Assembly (NCBI GenBank): GCA_963735055.1
Contig: CAVTJN010000014.1
Coordinates: 1 to 64,000, forward strand
DNA from: JBBITI01 sp963735055
GTDB taxonomy: Bacteria; Chloroflexota; Dehalococcoidia; Dehalococcoidales; UBA2162
DNA: 64,000 bases
Reading direction: 5' to 3'
Shown: in pieces, positions 1-6,775 of the stretch
Numbering within the stretch: the stretch's first letter is position 1
Layout: each line of letters begins with the position of its first letter
The notes under the pieces: generated by a model
Databases searched by the model: none
What the model was told of the DNA's origin: nothing
The model's input: the letters and a program-made list of their open reading frames with translations, nothing else
Translations under genes and position numbers: made by a program

Positions 1-530
1 TGAACGTGCCGATAGGCCACAGCAACAGTTCATGGGGCATCGGACAGGAGCACATGCCGGGGGTCTACCGCTCGCTGCAGAGGACCGGTCACGGCGCCAT
101 CGCCCGGTATCTGGGGGTCAAGGGCGTGGTCGGACCGCACAACTACCTGGAGTTTCTGTGTAAGGATATGTGGGCTTGCCGAGAAGGCGGTTTCACCATT
201 GGCATGCCTCCCCAGATAGCCATGGACATGTACAACTACGGATTCAAGACCAAGCAGTCGATCTACGAGTTCTTCTGGAAGAAGAGCTTCGAGCCGATGA
301 GCAAGTACCGCCTCCGCGGCACGCCTGATTTCCGCACTAACGGCTGGCTGGGTAACGAACCCATTTCAGGCAAACCGTGGAAGGAACTGCCGGACGATTA
401 CATGGTGCCGGCGGGCGGTGATGACCCTTTCCGCAGCTTCGCCGTATTCGTCTTCAATATGGAGGAGACTCAAACGGCGCGATTCACCGGGGGGCATCAC
501 GACGCCTATTGCGTCGACGCCTGGAGATAA
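1..530 (+). CDS. C-terminal part of an unrecognised protein (5'-truncated by window edge)
   Basis: The reading frame is open from the first base of the window to the TAA at 528-530, so the gene almost certainly begins upstream. The visible ~175 residues are rich in aromatic residues and glycine and look like a soluble globular domain. They contain two Cys in a KDMWACREGGF context and a third near the C-terminus (DAYCVDAWR), but I recognise no family signature. There is no membrane segment or signal peptide in this part. A long perfect hairpin follows 18 bases after the stop. The function is unknown. Confidence 0.6.
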   Translation, partial: NVPIGHSNSSWGIGQEHMPGVYRSLQRTGHGAIARYLGVKGVVGPHNYLEFLCKDMWACREGGFTIGMPPQIAMDMYNYGFKTKQSIYEFFWKKSFEPMSKYRLRGTPDFRTNGWLGNEPISGKPWKELPDDYMVPAGGDDPFRSFAVFVFNMEETQTARFTGGHHDAYCVDAWR

Positions 531-548
531 GACCCGAACTCCCTTTGA

Positions 549-580
549 CCGGGAGGATGGCCCGTGGGCCATCCTCCCGG
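549..580. terminator. perfect 15-bp inverted repeat after the first gene
   Basis: CCGGGAGGATGGCCC (549-563) and its exact complement (566-580) are separated by 2 bases. It lies just past the stop of the truncated gene. There is no T-tract, so it is either a factor-assisted terminator or an mRNA 3'-end stabiliser. Confidence 0.5.
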
Positions 581-820
581 CAAGTTGGCGAAGGTTGGGG
601 TGTTCGCATCGCGACTGGAGCATGGACGTCACCGCGGGGCCCGCCGCCTCTTTCGGGTTCGGCCCGGGGACGGCATCGTTGAGCTTGACGCGATGCTGTT
701 GACGGGGAGATTCCCGTCCGGTATACTGGTATTTGCTGGTGGCCAGGAGGGATGTGGGTCGCCCTGGCGTCAATGGAACCGACCATCTAGAGTTCAGCCG
801 GCACCAATTTCGACCAGAAT

Positions 821-878
821 CCACGGCCGCGGTCTCGCCCCTGAATGGCGAAGGACAGCGGCCGTGGTTGTTTGTTAG
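821..878 (+). terminator. nested hairpin with T-rich tail in the 531-976 spacer
   Basis: CCACGGCCGC (821-830) pairs perfectly with GCGGCCGTGG (858-867). The enclosed segment holds a smaller stem, TCGCC (835-839) with GGCGA (847-851). The outer stem is followed directly by TTGTTTGTTAG, as in an intrinsic terminator. Because the structure is nested and lies ~100 bases before the TrmO-like gene, it could also be a leader attenuator. I see nothing else in the 450-base spacer. Confidence 0.4.
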
Positions 879-976
879 CGATCGTCCAACAGTCCTCGGG
901 TGGGGCCCCGGGGCTTTGCCTTCATCCGCAGATCCGGCATCGCGCCGGCAAGAGAAAAGAAATTGGGGGGGTGTTT

Positions 977-1447
977 ATGCATCCATTGTTCGCAATCGAC
1001 AACGAGGGCAACATTAAGATAAGGCCCATCGGATATGTTACGTCACCGGTCAAACAGTCTCAAACCGGGGGGCTGACGGAAGTCGAGGCAACGATCGTCC
1101 TCGGCGAGGACTGCCGGAACTGCTTGGATGGCATTGAGGACTTTTCCCACATCGTCGTCTTGTATTGGCTTCACCAGATCACCGGCTACCGGGAAAGCTG
1201 CCACCCCCAGGGGAAGATGGACGTTCCATTACTCGGGATGCTGGCGACCCGCTGACCGGACCGGCCCAACCCGGTCGGGTTGACGACGGTCCGACTGCTG
1301 GCCCGCGATGGACTGTCTCTGAGAGTGCGCGGCCTGGATGTCCTGGACGGCACCCCGGTTATCGACATCAAACCGTACTATCCACCATATGATCAGCCTC
1401 GTGGCGAAGTTCGGGTGCCCGACTACATATATTCGCTGGCTTTCTAG
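977..1447 (+). CDS. TsaA/TrmO-family tRNA-m6t6A methyltransferase-like protein with in-frame TGA (candidate selenoprotein)
   Basis: The ATG at 977 follows a G-rich ribosome binding site. The product reads MHPLFAIDNEG, then IRPIGYVTSP, the typical TsaA/YaeB/TrmO start, then ADF-like EDFSHIVVLYW. At 1253-1255, after LGMLATR, the frame meets TGA and then continues without a shift as PDRPNPVGLTTVRLLARDG and VRGLDVLDGTPVIDIKPYYP to a TAG at 1445-1447. The family motif here is ATR-x-P-x-RPNPIGL, so TGA occupies the single residue before the Pro, which from memory is usually Ser or Cys. The full product would be 156 residues, normal for the compact family form. TrmO enzymes methylate t6A at tRNA position 37 using SAM. 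A SECIS-like hairpin starts one base after the TGA (separate entry). The alternative is a simple nonsense mutation, but the reading frame downstream is fully conserved, which argues against decay. Confidence 0.75.
1256..1294 (+). promoter_or_regulatory. bacterial SECIS-like hairpin directly downstream of the in-frame TGA
   Basis: A 7-bp lower stem pairs CGGACCG (1257-1263) with CGGTCCG (1287-1293), all perfect. A small internal loop (GCC / ACGA) separates it from a 6-bp upper stem, CAACCC (1267-1272) with GGGTTG (1277-1282), capped by GGUC (1273-1276). Counting U of the UGA as 1, the loop is at 21-24. In bacterial selenoprotein mRNAs (for example E. coli fdhF) SelB reads a hairpin at this distance, with GGUC-type apical bases. 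The same bases also encode a conserved protein motif, so part of the pairing may be coincidental. Confidence 0.65.
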
Positions 1448-1513
1448 TGCAGCGCTTCCAACGCTTCGTCGTTCCGTTCTTATCCGTTGCGCGCCCGATG
1501 GCGTCCGTCTCCG

Positions 1514-4396
1514 CTATCTAATCTCGTAGCCGAGCGAGCCCCCGGGAATAATGGCGCTGCGGAACGACAGGATCTTGTACACGGTGACATAGCCATCGCC
1601 GTAGGTGTGCATGTTGAGTTGTATTCCGGTGTCACCCTGCAGCAGGATGTTATCACCCCACAGGACCCGGAACGTATCGACATCGATGCCCGCTTCTGAA
1701 GCGGAGGACCCCGTGGAGCGGCCGTTCCAAACGTTCCTGGGGGAACCCTGGGAATTACCATCGCCACTAAGGTCGACTCCGTCCCACAGCACATGCTCGA
1801 CCGGATCGTGCTGGTCGACGACGGCGATGTAGTCGCCGGTAAGCTGGATATCGCCCTCGCCGACAAACATGGTCAGCCGGGCCACTTCAGTCTCATTGCC
1901 AACTCTCGCCGGCACCACAAACCCGCTAACCTGCATGGGGGGACTGTCGGGAACAGCCGCCGGAACCGACTGGAAAGTGTCCTTCAGGTCATAGAGGAAA
2001 AGTTGATGCCCTTTTGTGTCCGGGCTGGAATAGATGATGACCAGAGACCAACCGGCGAATGACGCGCTGCCGTAGGTGGTCCCATCAGCTTTCAGCGAGT
2101 CGGCGTAGACACCGGCCACCTCATAGTCTGCGTTGCCATTGCCGTACACCGGGGGAATCGCCGCCGGGTTAGACCCGTTGCTCTCAGTCCTTACCAGGTC
2201 AGTCACATCCACACGGCAACCGTAGTAGTAGCCGTCAAGCGGCCCTGCCGATGGCGGACCATCTTTTACCTGGGACTGCACCTGGGCAGCATCGTTTACG
2301 TCGGCAGGTATCGTGTGAGGAATACCGCCATTGATGGAGAGCGTTACGTTGGTGTCGGCCGGCTTACCGGTGACCACGGCACTGGTTACCATGACACCGA
2401 TGTTGTCAAGGTAGACATACTCCCCGGCTCCTTCGAAGCCCTCGATGTAGAGCCTTATCCTGAAGTGGGAGCTCCAGTACGCCGGCGGTATGGCGTAGTT
2501 GAAGTGAGCGGCCGGACCGCTGCCCGAAAAGGCGAGTATCCTGGTCGGCCAGGTGATGCCGTCGCTTGACAGGTCGAAATACAAAGCATCGTCGCTGACC
2601 GAAATGGTTACGTTATCGATGTCGCAATATCGGTCGGCGCTGGCGCTGCTATAATCGATCAGGTTGAACCTGATCCGGAAATCGGCCGTCAGAGCCATGG
2701 AAGGCACGGTAACGGAGGTGACAGGCGCGCCGCTGCCTCGGAACACCTGCGTGGCGGTCCAGGTGCTTCCGTTGTCTAGGGAATAGGCAAAATCCAAGCC
2801 ATCGGCGCTCTGGGTCTGGCTGCCCTTGTTGACCGTCCAGGAGATCCGCACCAAGCCGGTTGTACCGTACACGGCCGGGTCCAGCGGATTGGCGATCAGG
2901 TCTCTCTTAGACGCTGGGCCGGTGGTCGGATTGTGCTGTCCGCGGTAGCTACTGCCCACCATGAGCCAGTCACTGTTGGCTTCATCCGGGCTCCAGTAGT
3001 TCGTGCGATTGACCGAACTCGAGCACGTATCCTGAAACACCTGGGTAGCGCCAACCCCTGCCGTAGACTGATCCCAACGTACCGTGGCCGAGGTCACTCC
3101 AGCCAGGTCCACCTCAGGTTTCATGGTCAACAGCCTGGCAGGATTCCCACCGGCTGAATAATGACCGAGAAACCGGCCGTTGAAGTCAGTATCGGAGGTA
3201 CCGCTGCTCGTCCAGCTGTTGCCCGCGGTCCAGCCATTCAAGTTGTTGCCATTGTCCCAGAATACCCCGACGGACGGATCCGACCCGCTGCCGGGCTGCT
3301 TGAGCCATCCCGTCCAGTACAGGAAGGCCCGGTCAACGCTGGCGCCGGCGGGCACGGAGTCGATCGTATTGGAACTATCAGCCAGCAGCAGTTCGCGCTG
3401 ATTCGACCTCGGGTCCGCCCCCAGCATGAGAGTCTTGCCGGTGGCCACGTAGTCCCCATTTACCGCGGCCTCGAGTTTCCTGATCTCGCTTGTGGCAACG
3501 TAGCTTTGAACCGAGGTGTTGCCGGCCGTGGCGTGCAGTTTGAAGACCTTGATGTCAGCGTCCCAGGCGTAGGGGATCCCGTAATTGTCCCCATTCGCGG
3601 TCCCGATCCACGACACGGCCAGTGGGCGCGCTCCAGGCTGGCCGGCCGGAGGCTTGAAGTAGAAGCTGACCTCCATGGTCAGCGGTGATCCCTGGGATAC
3701 CGTGGGACTGGGGAAGCTCTTGAACTCGGGTGACCCGGTGAAGGTCCACACTACAGCCTGGTTGCCGTCCCAATCGGAGACGACAGGCATCGACTGATAC
3801 GGAGGGTTCAATCCTTCCAGTGTACTGGTATGCGTCGGGTCAGAATAGTAGGTGAAACCAGGCGGCAGCCACACCCCCAGGCTCGCCACTTGCAGGCTCT
3901 CGCCTGCGGCGGCGGCATAGGAGACCTTGATGGTGTACTGTGAGATTGATCCGGACAGACTGGTCCGGCCGGTAACGACCAGCCGGTTTCCTTCAATGAT
4001 GCCCCGGGCGGTGGCTTCATCGGGTTTGGCAATTCCCTTGGGGACCCATTCGTTGCTGATGGTCACTGCGACCGGCTGTATCTCGTTTACCGGTTGGGCG
4101 AGATTGTAAGACCAATCTGAGCTGAAATCGTACGGGCTGTAGTCCTGGGCGAAGTCAGGAGTCCGGAACGACTTGACACCGTCATATTTCACCTGCCACC
4201 GGGCATCTTCAATGCCGGCATCGGCAGCATAGAGTTCCTCGCTTTTCGTTTGAAAGACCGTAGTCGTCTTTATGCCGGTGCCCATGTAGTTGAGAAGGGG
4301 AGCAATCAACAGGCTGCCCGTCAACATCAATATCAGGACACTCAAGAGAGCGTAGCCCTCTTGTCCTTGCCTATGGTCGCCAAACAGACTTCTCAT
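1514..4396 (-). CDS. large PilX-like minor pseudopilin/adhesin (960 aa)
   Basis: The N-terminus has a short basic leader, then a hydrophobic helix (EGYALLSVLILMLTGSLLIAPLL), resembling PilX-type minor pilins with the tip-forming large ectodomain outside. The helix is followed by the ELYAADAGIEDARW motif common in PilX proteins. The remaining ~900 residues are extracellular-looking beta-rich sequence with repeated modules of the form DGLDFAYSLDNGSTW, FRGSG, FRIRFNLIDY, YCDIDNVTISV, plus paired Cys. It is far longer than typical PilX (~200 aa) and probably acts as a tip adhesin. It is the third gene of an operon with 4415-4921 and 4918-5325. A frameshifted paralogue lies at 57162-60728. Confidence 0.75.
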   Translation of the reverse strand: MRSLFGDHRQGQEGYALLSVLILMLTGSLLIAPLLNYMGTGIKTTTVFQTKSEELYAADAGIEDARWQVKYDGVKSFRTPDFAQDYSPYDFSSDWSYNLAQPVNEIQPVAVTISNEWVPKGIAKPDEATARGIIEGNRLVVTGRTSLSGSISQYTIKVSYAAAAGESLQVASLGVWLPPGFTYYSDPTHTSTLEGLNPPYQSMPVVSDWDGNQAVVWTFTGSPEFKSFPSPTVSQGSPLTMEVSFYFKPPAGQPGARPLAVSWIGTANGDNYGIPYAWDADIKVFKLHATAGNTSVQSYVATSEIRKLEAAVNGDYVATGKTLMLGADPRSNQRELLLADSSNTIDSVPAGASVDRAFLYWTGWLKQPGSGSDPSVGVFWDNGNNLNGWTAGNSWTSSGTSDTDFNGRFLGHYSAGGNPARLLTMKPEVDLAGVTSATVRWDQSTAGVGATQVFQDTCSSSVNRTNYWSPDEANSDWLMVGSSYRGQHNPTTGPASKRDLIANPLDPAVYGTTGLVRISWTVNKGSQTQSADGLDFAYSLDNGSTWTATQVFRGSGAPVTSVTVPSMALTADFRIRFNLIDYSSASADRYCDIDNVTISVSDDALYFDLSSDGITWPTRILAFSGSGPAAHFNYAIPPAYWSSHFRIRLYIEGFEGAGEYVYLDNIGVMVTSAVVTGKPADTNVTLSINGGIPHTIPADVNDAAQVQSQVKDGPPSAGPLDGYYYGCRVDVTDLVRTESNGSNPAAIPPVYGNGNADYEVAGVYADSLKADGTTYGSASFAGWSLVIIYSSPDTKGHQLFLYDLKDTFQSVPAAVPDSPPMQVSGFVVPARVGNETEVARLTMFVGEGDIQLTGDYIAVVDQHDPVEHVLWDGVDLSGDGNSQGSPRNVWNGRSTGSSASEAGIDVDTFRVLWGDNILLQGDTGIQLNMHTYGDGYVTVYKILSFRSAIIPGGSLGYEIR

Positions 4397-4414
4397 TGCC
4401 TCACCTCAATCTGC

Positions 4415-4921
4415 CTACGAACCGGCGCGCTGCACAATCTCGACAACCCGCGTTTCACTGGTGTTCTGCACCCGGGAAGTCACATCCACAACCAGGGTCC
4501 GGTCAACCGTGGTAAACACGGGCTGGGGCTCAACCGGGTAGGCTACAGTGGTGGTGACATTGTCCGGCGACAGGGTCCGGGTCAAACGGAGGTCAACCGG
4601 GTCCCACCGGTAGACCACCTGGCTTCTGGTAGAGTCCCACTTCATCCAGGTCAGCCGGAGCACTTCGTTGGCGCCCAGGCCGGTCGTTTCCACGGTCTGG
4701 GCCATATTGACGTCGCGCTGGAGGATGTGCAGGGCATTCTCTACCTGCTTGACGGCTCGCATGTGCGCCAAGTTACGACTGTGATTGGACCAGAGTTGCT
4801 CCAGAGTCACAACGCTCGCGGTCAAGATCAGGCTGCCCACTCCCAGGGCAACCACCAGTTCGAGCAGAGTGAATCCGGACTGATTGAGATTGGGCCTTCG
4901 AAAACGTCGAATAGTCGTCAT
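4415..4921 (-). CDS. PilW/PulJ-like minor pseudopilin
   Basis: A 168-residue protein with a class III prepilin signal: NQSGFTLLELVVALGVGS, with Gly at -1, Phe at +1 and Glu at +5, then a hydrophobic stretch. The prepilin peptidase would cut after the Gly and methylate the Phe. The C-terminal half is a small polar domain containing repeated V-DVT sequences, with no recognised ligand site. Its ATG overlaps the stop of the upstream pseudopilin by four bases (ATGA at 4918-4921), so translation is coupled. The counterpart in the second cassette is at 56634-57143, with matching AHMRAVKQVENALH and TTGLGANEVLRLTW segments. Confidence 0.8.
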   Translation of the reverse strand: MTTIRRFRRPNLNQSGFTLLELVVALGVGSLILTASVVTLEQLWSNHSRNLAHMRAVKQVENALHILQRDVNMAQTVETTGLGANEVLRLTWMKWDSTRSQVVYRWDPVDLRLTRTLSPDNVTTTVAYPVEPQPVFTTVDRTLVVDVTSRVQNTSETRVVEIVQRAGS

Positions 4922-5325
4922 TTCACCTTAAATCCTGTCAGTCTGGTAATCTCAAGACCGCCGCGCCGCACCACTACCGTGAACGACTGGATGTTGTCGT
5001 CCCTGACCCCGCCCGTCGCCGCCACCGTTATCGGGTCATCTACCACGAAGCCGGGGAACTCCTGCGAATAGCTGGAGGAGGGGTGGTAGACGGTCTCGTA
5101 GGGCTGTCCCTTAACATACTCCATTTGACTTTCGGCGAGATTCTTGGCCGTTTCCCTCTCGTCAACACTGATCATCGATCGAGTGGCGCCCATCATCGCC
5201 GGGACAAAACCGGCAATCAGAATGCCAAGGAGACCGATGGCAATCACCACTTCCAGCAGAGAGACTCCCCGCTGACCGCTCGCCTCACCTGTGTTCGATT
5301 TGCCGCCGACTCGAGTCCCGTGCAT
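4918..5325 (-). CDS. PilV-like minor pseudopilin, first gene of pilin cassette 1
   Basis: A 135-residue prepilin with the cleavage/methylation site QRGVSLLEVVIAIGLLG and a hydrophobic helix after it. The segment DERETAKNLAESQMEYVKGQPYE is almost identical to that of the paralogue at 56242-56637. It starts at an ATG after a GAGGGGG ribosome binding site. It opens the minus-strand operon, downstream of the terminator-like hairpin and conserved leader. Minor pilins of this type prime assembly of type IV pili or type II secretion pseudopili. Confidence 0.8.
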   Translation of the reverse strand: MHGTRVGGKSNTGEASGQRGVSLLEVVIAIGLLGILIAGFVPAMMGATRSMISVDERETAKNLAESQMEYVKGQPYETVYHPSSSYSQEFPGFVVDDPITVAATGGVRDDNIQSFTVVVRRGGLEITRLTGFKVK

Positions 5326-5341
5326 ACCGACGACCCCCTCG

Positions 5342-5377
5342 ACAAAAACAAGAAACCGACCTTTTCAGGCCGGTTTC
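5342..5377 (-). terminator. intrinsic terminator in the leader of pilin cassette 1
   Basis: Read on the minus strand, GAAACCG (5377-5371) pairs with CGGTTTC (5358-5352). Two further CC/GG pairs lie inside, and the stem is followed by TTGTTTTTGT. This is a classical stem plus U-tract, but it sits between the promoter region and the first pilin gene rather than after a gene. Its 5' arm overlaps the conserved leader block, which suggests transcription attenuation. Confidence 0.6.
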
Positions 5378-5419
5378 ACTATTTGCTCCGCGCCGCCCAA
5401 GTGACCACATTACGGGCGG
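5369..5419 (-). ncRNA. conserved structured leader of pilin cassette 1 (candidate cis-regulatory RNA)
   Basis: On the minus strand, CCGCCC (5419-5414), a 15-base loop and GGGCGG (5398-5393) form a stem-loop whose 27 bases are identical to 56134-56160 in front of cassette 2. The next 24 bases, ending AGTGAAACCGGC, differ at only three positions. In cassette 1 the GAAACCGGC end forms the 5' arm of a terminator. I do not recognise a known riboswitch class. A DNA-binding site is the alternative, because the loop contains GTGGTCAC. Confidence 0.5.
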
Positions 5420-5463
5420 CGGTTCGTCGCGTCCCTCGGATGACTGTTTCGTCTTTGTCTCTC

Positions 5464-5481
5464 TACGATACGCATATCGTA
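5464..5481. promoter_or_regulatory. perfect 7-4-7 palindrome upstream of pilin cassette 1
   Basis: TACGATA (5464-5470) and TATCGTA (5475-5481) are separated by CGCA. On the minus strand a possible promoter (TTGCCT, 17 bases, TACGAT) has its -10 overlapping this palindrome, so it reads as an operator for a dimeric regulator. The promoter match is weak. Confidence 0.4.
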
Positions 5482-5764
5482 TTCGGTACCATCAGACCAG
5501 GCAAGATCAACTAAGTCCACTAGACCTATCTTCTCCCCTCGTCTTATATGGATAGTACTATTGTCATGTTTGAGCCTGGAGAGTTGGCTGACAGAATCGC
5601 TTCGCCCGATCCGCCTTCCAGGACGGTACCGTTGCTGCGTGGGCTAACTCCGCCGTGACATTGTGGCTGCATCACGCGAGCGGAGGGGGACAGTTCCCGG
5701 GCGAACGCGACCGGACCGTTGCAGTGTTTCGAGACAGGGTGCCTCTAACGGGGTGAGCGCTTGT

Positions 5765-6502
5765 TTATGCCGATACGACTTCCCTGTCCGCGGCTGTCAC
5801 ATGCCCACGGCCAAATGCCGCCTCAACCCCGGCCGAAATCCACCCCCGGCGCATCGCGAGCACGACGGCATGCGCGCGGTCATTCGCATTCAGCTTCCGC
5901 AGAATCGCACTTACATGGTTCTTGATGGTCTGTTCACTGATCTGCAATGCCCCGGCAATCTGTTTGTTCGTGTTGCCGTTGGCGACGTAGTTCAGAATCT
6001 GGGTTTCCCGGGCGGTGAGCGGGACAGCCAGCGATTCCCCAGCCATGCCCCCTATCGAGGCCATCCCTTCGAACTGCCTCAGCACCCGGCGAGCTACCGC
6101 CGGTCTGGTCATTACTACTTCGTTGATCGGGTACTCGCCGCTGCAGGCTCTCTTGATAGTGCTCACCAGTTCATCCGCCGACGCATTCTTGTTGACGCAG
6201 GCGACTGCTGAAGTCTTGATAACCCGAAACAGTTCTTCATCGTCCGGGTCCGGGCTGACCATAATCACGCGGGTGTTTGGGGAGTGCCGGGCGATTCGCT
6301 TGCCCAGTTCCAGACTATTGTGCGCAGTGAGCCGGCAACTCAATAGGACGATACTGGGCATCATAGTTTCGATCAAGCGGAGCGTGTCGTCAGACGGCGC
6401 ACATTCAAGAACGTCGAACCCGGGGTTTTCAGAGAGTACCCGGCGGACTCCCGCCCGGAACAACTCCTGCTCGTCAATGACTACTACGGTTGTCTTGTCC
6501 AC
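5765..6502 (-). CDS. NarL/FixJ-family (LuxR-type) regulator with degenerate receiver
   Basis: About 245 residues from the GTG at 6500-6502, which is preceded by GGGGGG at 4-base spacing. The ORF extends further upstream, but that part is polar and non-conserved. The receiver domain begins TTVVVIDEQELFRAG and keeps the acidic pair and the Lys (CVNKNAS), but the phospho-acceptor Asp appears to be Ser: VLLSCRL instead of VLLDxRM. The C-terminal LuxR HTH is clear (LTARETQILNYVANG, NKQIAGALQISEQTIKNHVSAILRKLN). It may therefore respond to something other than phosphorylation, or be constitutive. No histidine kinase is adjacent; the neighbours are the pilin operon and the VWA gene on the same strand. 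Confidence 0.85.
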   Translation of the reverse strand: MDKTTVVVIDEQELFRAGVRRVLSENPGFDVLECAPSDDTLRLIETMMPSIVLLSCRLTAHNSLELGKRIARHSPNTRVIMVSPDPDDEELFRVIKTSAVACVNKNASADELVSTIKRACSGEYPINEVVMTRPAVARRVLRQFEGMASIGGMAGESLAVPLTARETQILNYVANGNTNKQIAGALQISEQTIKNHVSAILRKLNANDRAHAVVLAMRRGWISAGVEAAFGRGHVTAADREVVSA

Positions 6503-6610
6503 TTTTCCCCCCGGGCGGTCCTTCGTACACCGTGCATCTTGAAATTTGGCCTCAGGTTTACGGTTTCGTCCCTTATCCTCTCTTAACCCACCCATAACTC
6601 ACTTATTGAC

Positions 6611-6640
6611 ATTCTAGTTATCAAGAATAGTGGTGACAAT
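6611..6640 (-). promoter_or_regulatory. sigma70-type promoter of the LuxR-type regulator
   Basis: On the minus strand TTGTCA (6640-6635), an 18-base spacer and TAGAAT (6616-6611) match the consensus at 5/6 and 5/6. Transcription would begin about 100 bases before the GTG at 6502. Confidence 0.45.
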
Positions 6641-6775
6641 GGCGCAGAAGAACTATGCGCCAACAGCCAATAGTCATACGGTGATGGCGGCAACAAGCAG
6701 ACTCTAGTACTGCTCCCTTGCCCGAAACAAGCTCTTATGTCAACCTGATGATGACCTCGGCCGCGCCGTACCTCA

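Noticed and set aside
1165..1392. Overlapping 75-aa ORF in another frame of the TrmO-like gene
   Set aside because: The conserved residues continue in the original frame through TGA, not in this one; hence a stop codon rather than a frameshift.
5369..5420. c-di-GMP-I or cobalamin riboswitch identity for the pilin leader
   Set aside because: Their conserved cores (GCAAAGC.. with tetraloop receptor, or the B12 box) are not present; kept as an unassigned leader.
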